Below, in pieces: positions 60,208 to 64,000 of a DNA stretch of 64,000 nt (position 1 is its first letter; each line of letters starts with the position of its first letter). Origin of the DNA: Streptomyces sp. NBC_01298. Its GTDB lineage: Bacteria; Actinomycetota; Actinomycetes; Streptomycetales; Streptomycetaceae. The notes beneath the pieces are model-generated. The model saw nothing but the letters and a program-made list of their open reading frames with translations, did not search any database and had not been told where the DNA came from. Position numbers and translations under genes: made by a program. The stretch is from NCBI RefSeq assembly GCF_035978755.1, contig NZ_CP108414.1:1178001-1242000 (forward strand). Direction: 5' to 3'.

Positions 60208-61803
60208 ATGATCCGAACGAAAGCGGGTCGGGCCGGCGCCGGAGGGCCGGGCCGGTACGCGCTCGGTGCCGTCGGCGGACTGCTCGCCGCCTTCGCCGGG
60301 CTGGCCCTGGCCCAGCTGGTCGCGGCGGCCGTCCGGCCCGAGGCGGCCCCGCTCACCGCCGTCGGCGGGGCCGTGGTCGACGGCACCCCGGCCGCCGTCA
60401 AGGAGTGGGCGATCCGCAGCTTCGGCACGGACGACAAGCTGGTCCTGACCCTGGGCGTCGGCGCCGTGCTGGCCGCCGCGGCGATCGCGGCCGGGCTGCT
60501 CGCCGTACGCCGCCCGGCCGCGGGCACGGCGCTCGCGGCCGCCTTCGGCGTGCTCGGCGCGGCGGCCGCGCTCGGCCGGCCGGAGGCGGCCCGGCCGGAC
60601 GCCCTGCCCTCGCTGGTGGGCGGGTGCGCGGCCGCCGGAGTGCTGTACCTGCTGGTCAGAGCCATCCCGCGGCCCCGCCCGCGGGCCTCGGGAGCCGGCC
60701 CGCCCGGCGCCCTGGACCGCCGCGGCTTCGGCCGCCTCGCCGTCGCCGTCCTGGCCCTGTCGGCCGGAGCCGGGTACGCCGGGCGGCGGCTCGGCGCCTT
60801 CGGGGACGCGGGGGCCACGGCCTCGCGGGCCGGGCTCGTCCTTCCGCCGCCCGCCGCGGCGGCCCCGCCGGTCCCGGCCGGATCGGACCTGCGGATCCCC
60901 GGAGCCACCCGGTTCATCACGCCCGTCCGGGAGTTCTACCGGGTGGACACCGCCTTGGTGATCCCGCGCGTGGACGCCGGCACCTGGCGGCTGACCGTGC
61001 GCGGGGAGGGGGTCTCCAGGCCCCTCACCCTCGGCCTGCGGGAGCTGCTCGCCCGGCCCCTGGTCGAGCACGACGCCACCTTGACCTGCGTGTCGAACGA
61101 GGTCGGCGGCCCGTACGCGGGCACGGCCCGCTGGCTCGGCGTGCGCCTCGCCGATCTGCTCCGCGAGGCGGGGGTTCGGCCGCCCTCACAGGGCGGCCGC
61201 GCCGACCAGCTCGTGGCCCGCTCGGTGGACGGGATGACCCTCGGCACCCCCGTCGAGACCGTGATGGACGGCCGGGAGGCGCTGCTGGTGGTGGGCATGA
61301 ACGGCGAACCGCTCCCCTTCCGGCACGGTTTCCCCGTACGGATGATCGTGCCGGGCCTGTACGGGTACGTCTCCGCGTGCAAGTGGCTGCGCGAGCTCCG
61401 GCTCACCACCTTCGCCGCGTACGACGCGTACTGGGTGCGCAGGTCCTGGGCGCAGCGGGCCCCGGTCAAGACCCAGTCGCGCATCGACACCCCGCGCCCC
61501 TCCGCCGAGGTCGCGGCGGGCCGGGTGGCCGTCGCCGGGGTGGCGTGGGCGCCGCACCGGGGCATCGCGCGGGTCGAGGTACGGGCGGACGCGGGTCCGT
61601 GGCGGGAGGCCCGGCTCGGGGCGGCGGACGGGAACGACACCTGGCGCCAGTGGGTGTGGCCCTGGGAGGCGGCTCCGGGCGGGCACACCCTGGAGGTCCG
61701 CGCCACGGACGGCGCCGGCGCCGTACAGACGGGGGAACGCGCCGGGACCCTCCCCGACGGCGCCACCGGATGGCACGCGGTGACCGTCCGGGTCCGGGGC
61801 TAG
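60208..61803 (+). CDS. membrane molybdopterin-dependent oxidoreductase, sulfite-oxidase fold
   Basis: A 531-residue protein. Residues 1 to about 150 hold four membrane helices, and about 171-195 hold a further hydrophobic segment after DRRGFGRL. The outer catalytic domain has the sulfite-oxidase/YedY fold, with the molybdenum ligand Cys294 in ATLTCVSNEVGGPYAGTARW. HGFPVRMIVPGLYGYVSACKWL and a C-terminal dimerisation-type Ig domain (GVAWAPHRGIARVEVRADAG) follow. The membrane-fused form is widespread in actinomycetes; its electron donor and substrate are unknown. Confidence 0.9.
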   Translation: MIRTKAGRAGAGGPGRYALGAVGGLLAAFAGLALAQLVAAAVRPEAAPLTAVGGAVVDGTPAAVKEWAIRSFGTDDKLVLTLGVGAVLAAAAIAAGLLAVRRPAAGTALAAAFGVLGAAAALGRPEAARPDALPSLVGGCAAAGVLYLLVRAIPRPRPRASGAGPPGALDRRGFGRLAVAVLALSAGAGYAGRRLGAFGDAGATASRAGLVLPPPAAAAPPVPAGSDLRIPGATRFITPVREFYRVDTALVIPRVDAGTWRLTVRGEGVSRPLTLGLRELLARPLVEHDATLTCVSNEVGGPYAGTARWLGVRLADLLREAGVRPPSQGGRADQLVARSVDGMTLGTPVETVMDGREALLVVGMNGEPLPFRHGFPVRMIVPGLYGYVSACKWLRELRLTTFAAYDAYWVRRSWAQRAPVKTQSRIDTPRPSAEVAAGRVAVAGVAWAPHRGIARVEVRADAGPWREARLGAADGNDTWRQWVWPWEAAPGGHTLEVRATDGAGAVQTGERAGTLPDGATGWHAVTVRVRG

Positions 61804-61825
61804 GTCGGGCCTGGTCGGGGTCAGG

Positions 61826-62797
61826 TCAGCAAGCGACGGCCGACTCCCCGGCCGGGCAGACCATGGCGGCCGGGCCGGCCAGGGCGCGGGCCTCGTGGAG
61901 GAGGCCGGGGTCGGTGGCGGAGCTGAGGGTCCAGACGACGGCGCCGCCCCAGGACGGCTCCGGGACGGCAGCGAAACGGTCCTTCAGGTCGGCTTCGGCG
62001 GTCTCCCGGTACGGGAGGTGCAGCGTCTCGTACCGCACCGGGGCGGTGTCCACCGGAAGGATCCGCGGCGCTCCGGGGCCGTCGACCAGCAGCTCGGTGA
62101 AGCCGCGGCCGCCGGCCTCCGCGGGACCGCGGGCGTGCGTGTTGCCCGGGTAGGCGGCGAAGGCGCCGGCTCCGGGGACCAGCCGGTGGTGGACGTGGCC
62201 CAGCGCCCAGTAGTCGTAGCCGGCGCGGGCCAGCGTCCGCGGGTCGGCCGGTGCGCAGATCCGGCGGCTCCAGGCACCGTGCAGGCTGGTGTGCAGCAGC
62301 CCAATGTTGACGGCGCCGGGGATCGCGCGCGGGAAGCCGGCCGCGAGGTCGCGGCGCTCGTCGGGTCCGGCCACCGACTGGCCGTGGACGGTGATGCCGA
62401 GGTCGGGCCAGGTCACCGACTCGGGGGCGTCGGCGCCGAGCCAGCGCACCGAGGGCGGGAGGTTCAGTTTGTGCGGCAGCGGGGTCTCGGCGTCGTGGTT
62501 GCCCGAGACCACCACCGTGCGCAGCCCCGCCTCGTGGAAGGCGCCGAGCGCGTCCTGGCAGGCGGCCAGCGCCCGGGCGTCGCAGTGGCGGCGGTCGAAG
62601 ACGTCCCCGGCGATGAGCACCGCGTCGTAGCCGCCCTCGACGATGCGCCGCACGGCCGCGCGCAGGGCCTCGTACGGGGCTTCGCGCCCGTCTATCGCGG
62701 GCGCCCCGGGGTAGTCCGCGAGCCCGCGCAGGGCGGAGCCTATGTGCAGGTCGGCCAGGTGGGCCACGCGTATCGGCGCGGGCGCGGAGGTGTTCAC
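61826..62797 (-). CDS. SbcD-like metallophosphoesterase
   Basis: A 323-residue DNA-repair-type phosphoesterase. Metal motifs are ADLHIGS, IAGDVFDRRHC, VSGNHDAETPL, LLHTSLHG and GHVHHR, in the normal order. The nuclease partner SbcC is not next to it. The ATG overlaps the stop of the preceding gene by 4 bp, so the two are translated together. Role inferred from family: end processing or repair of double-stranded DNA. Confidence 0.88.
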   Translation of the reverse strand: MNTSAPAPIRVAHLADLHIGSALRGLADYPGAPAIDGREAPYEALRAAVRRIVEGGYDAVLIAGDVFDRRHCDARALAACQDALGAFHEAGLRTVVVSGNHDAETPLPHKLNLPPSVRWLGADAPESVTWPDLGITVHGQSVAGPDERRDLAAGFPRAIPGAVNIGLLHTSLHGAWSRRICAPADPRTLARAGYDYWALGHVHHRLVPGAGAFAAYPGNTHARGPAEAGGRGFTELLVDGPGAPRILPVDTAPVRYETLHLPYRETAEADLKDRFAAVPEPSWGGAVVWTLSSATDPGLLHEARALAGPAAMVCPAGESAVAC

Positions 62798-63666
62798 CGG
62801 CCGAGGATGAGGTCGGTCTTGAAGGCGTCCCGCTCCAGCAGCCAGCCCTCGGCGCGGAGCTTGCCCATGAGGTCGGAGCGCAGCTCGACCGCGTCGCGCA
62901 GGGTGCGCCCCTTGGCGGTGATCTCGGCGAACCAGGCCAGCTCGCCGGAGGCGGTCCGCAGCCGGCTAACTTGCGTCTCCATCGGGTGATCGAGCATGCG
63001 CCCAGGGTAGTTGGACTGCCTTACCGGCCCGTGGAGTCGAGATGAAGCGGTGACCGACTCCGCCCAACCGGCAGGTTTCGCAGCCCACTTGGCGAGCTTT
63101 CCGGGGAGGCGGTCCAGGACCAGGGCGCGGGAGGCGTCGAGCCCCGGAAGTTCGCCGGGCGCCAGGCCCGGGACCGGACGGCACTTCTTGTTGGTGAAGT
63201 CGAGGGTGGCGCGGGTGTGGCTGAGGTTGACCTGGACGGAGTAATTGCCGTCGCCCACACAGAAGTTGTGTCCGGAGGCCTGGTCCATCACGCGCCGGAC
63301 CTCGACCGGGTCCGTCCCGTCGCCCTCGATGTCGAAGCGGGCCTTGTAGGCGAGGCGGATCCGGTTCTCGTCGTCGTGGCGCCGCATGCGGACGATCCAG
63401 CCCTGGCCGTTCAGGCTGCGGCCGGCGTCGTCCATGTACTGGGCGACCTCGGAGCGGCCGGGCGCGCCGAGGGACAGCGCGGCGGCCGCGGCGGCCGTGG
63501 GCCGGCCGTCGGCGTCGAGCACCCGGTCCGGGTCGACCAGCAGCTTGACCTGGTAGCCCGCGCGCGCCGGAGTCACCGGCGAGATCCCGGCCCGCACGCC
63601 GGGACGAATCCGGCGACTCGTCGTTTTCGTCATTTTCCGCGTGTTGCGCATATCCCCGTCGATCAT
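62794..63666 (-). CDS. uncharacterised protein coupled to the SbcD-like gene
   Basis: A 290-residue protein that I do not recognise. GYQVKLLVDPDRVLDADGRP, then IVRMRRHDDENRIRLAYKARFDIEG and YSVQVNLSHTRATLDFTNKKC alternate charged strands in a way that recalls CYTH triphosphatases. The usual N-terminal ExExK is absent, so this is only a weak suggestion. A second half is helical (SGELAWFAEITAKGRTLRDAVELR). Start choices are ATG at 63666 or 63651; neither has a strong ribosome-binding site. Overlap with the phosphoesterase gene implies a shared job, perhaps in DNA or RNA end handling. Confidence 0.75.
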   Translation of the reverse strand: MIDGDMRNTRKMTKTTSRRIRPGVRAGISPVTPARAGYQVKLLVDPDRVLDADGRPTAAAAAALSLGAPGRSEVAQYMDDAGRSLNGQGWIVRMRRHDDENRIRLAYKARFDIEGDGTDPVEVRRVMDQASGHNFCVGDGNYSVQVNLSHTRATLDFTNKKCRPVPGLAPGELPGLDASRALVLDRLPGKLAKWAAKPAGWAESVTASSRLHGPVRQSNYPGRMLDHPMETQVSRLRTASGELAWFAEITAKGRTLRDAVELRSDLMGKLRAEGWLLERDAFKTDLILGR

Positions 63667-63816
63667 GCCTTATACGACACCAGCCCGCCCGAAATCCTCG
63701 GAACCGCGCAGGTGAACAGGCGGTGAATCTACCCCAGGACCAAGGTCCCGACCTGTAAGGTCTCGCGACCCCCGGGTTCGGGATCTTCGCCGTACGTTCA
63801 CGCCGTTCGAAGATCA

Positions 63817-63838
63817 TAGATTGTGAATGCATTCACAA
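63817..63838 (+). promoter_or_regulatory. -10 box overlapped by a Rex-like operator
   Basis: TAGATT (63817-63822) is a strong -10. TTGTGAATGCATTCACAA (63821-63838) is a perfect 18-bp palindrome matching the Rex consensus TTGTGAA-N4-TTCACAA. Rex is the NADH-responsive repressor of respiratory genes in Streptomyces. The palindrome covers the transcription start, so binding would block the next gene. Confidence 0.7.
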
Positions 63839-63867
63839 AATCCTGGCAACGGACAAAGGTGCACGTC

Positions 63868-64000
63868 ATGGCCACTCTGCTCACCCCTTCGCGCAAGATC
63901 ACCACCCCCGGCGCCACCACCGGCCGGGCCGGAGGCGAGAACGGGGGCGACAGCGGTCCCGCACTGGCCCTGCCGGCCCGCATCGCCCTCGCAGCCCTCC
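63868..64000 (+). CDS. start of a gene under the Rex-like site (cut by window end)
   Basis: The first 44 codons: MATLLTPSRKITTPGATTGR, then a Gly-rich loop and ALPARIALAAL, the start of a probable membrane helix. AAAGGTG lies six bases before the ATG. The remainder is outside the window. Rex control suggests a respiratory or redox-related protein. No family can be named. Confidence 0.7.
   Translation, partial: MATLLTPSRKITTPGATTGRAGGENGGDSGPALALPARIALAAL

Overview
The window looks like a stretch of Streptomyces (or close relative) chromosome. G+C is very high, with G/C in most third codon positions. GTG starts and 4-bp ATGA/GTGA stop-start overlaps are common. Typical streptomycete families are present: HTH proteins with DUF2690, Tat-dependent lipoproteins, CUT1 sugar transporters without their own ATPase, and ROK, LacI and DeoR regulators. 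No tRNA, rRNA, CRISPR array, transposase or phage gene was seen. Everything here is read by eye; family names rest on motif recognition and remembered homologues, not on searches.

Layout. 0-5 kb: a small GNAT acetyltransferase next to panD, a serine-hydrolase pseudogene with an internal deletion, and two tandem secreted TAP-like alpha/beta hydrolases. 5.3-12.7 kb: a DUF4436 membrane protein, a complete branched-chain-type ABC importer (livK-H-M-G-F, minus strand) and a divergent Tat-exported type-B carboxylesterase. 12.9-14.8 kb: a two-gene operon, cyclodipeptide synthase plus a CYP121-like P450, strikingly like the Mycobacterium tuberculosis Rv2275/CYP121 mycocyclosin pair. This is the most notable item in the window.

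14.9-39 kb is a carbohydrate island centred on galactosides. It holds GH35 beta-galactosidase, GH5 glycosidase, a CUT1 importer with ROK regulator, GH36 alpha-galactosidase, a phosphodiesterase, galT-galK with a divergent DeoR regulator (no galE), then a second CUT1 importer with its own GH36-like enzyme and LacI regulator, a divergent secreted glycosidase-like protein and a GH18 protein. Three regulators from three families sit beside three promoter regions with candidate operators. Neither importer has an ATPase gene; a stranded C-terminal piece of such an ATPase lies at 49.0 kb.

39.5-41.7 kb holds a secreted peptidoglycan-binding protein facing two membrane-anchored HTH proteins, one with its own peptidoglycan-binding domain and one with DUF2690. 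A perfect 18-bp palindrome and a run of GGGAC half-sites lie between them; this may be a cell-wall-sensing circuit. 41.7-55.3 kb holds two MFS exporters, a hotdog thioesterase, 2,4-dienoyl-CoA reductase, an L,D-transpeptidase and a truncated paralogue of it, an ArsR regulator, two universal stress proteins, a 165-bp long palindromic repeat, a threonine-dehydratase-like enzyme and a TetR regulator. 55.5-59.7 kb returns to glycan degradation (GH27 with ricin-type lectin, GH89). 60-64 kb holds a membrane molybdopterin oxidoreductase, an SbcD-like phosphoesterase with a translationally coupled partner, and the start of a gene under a Rex-like operator.
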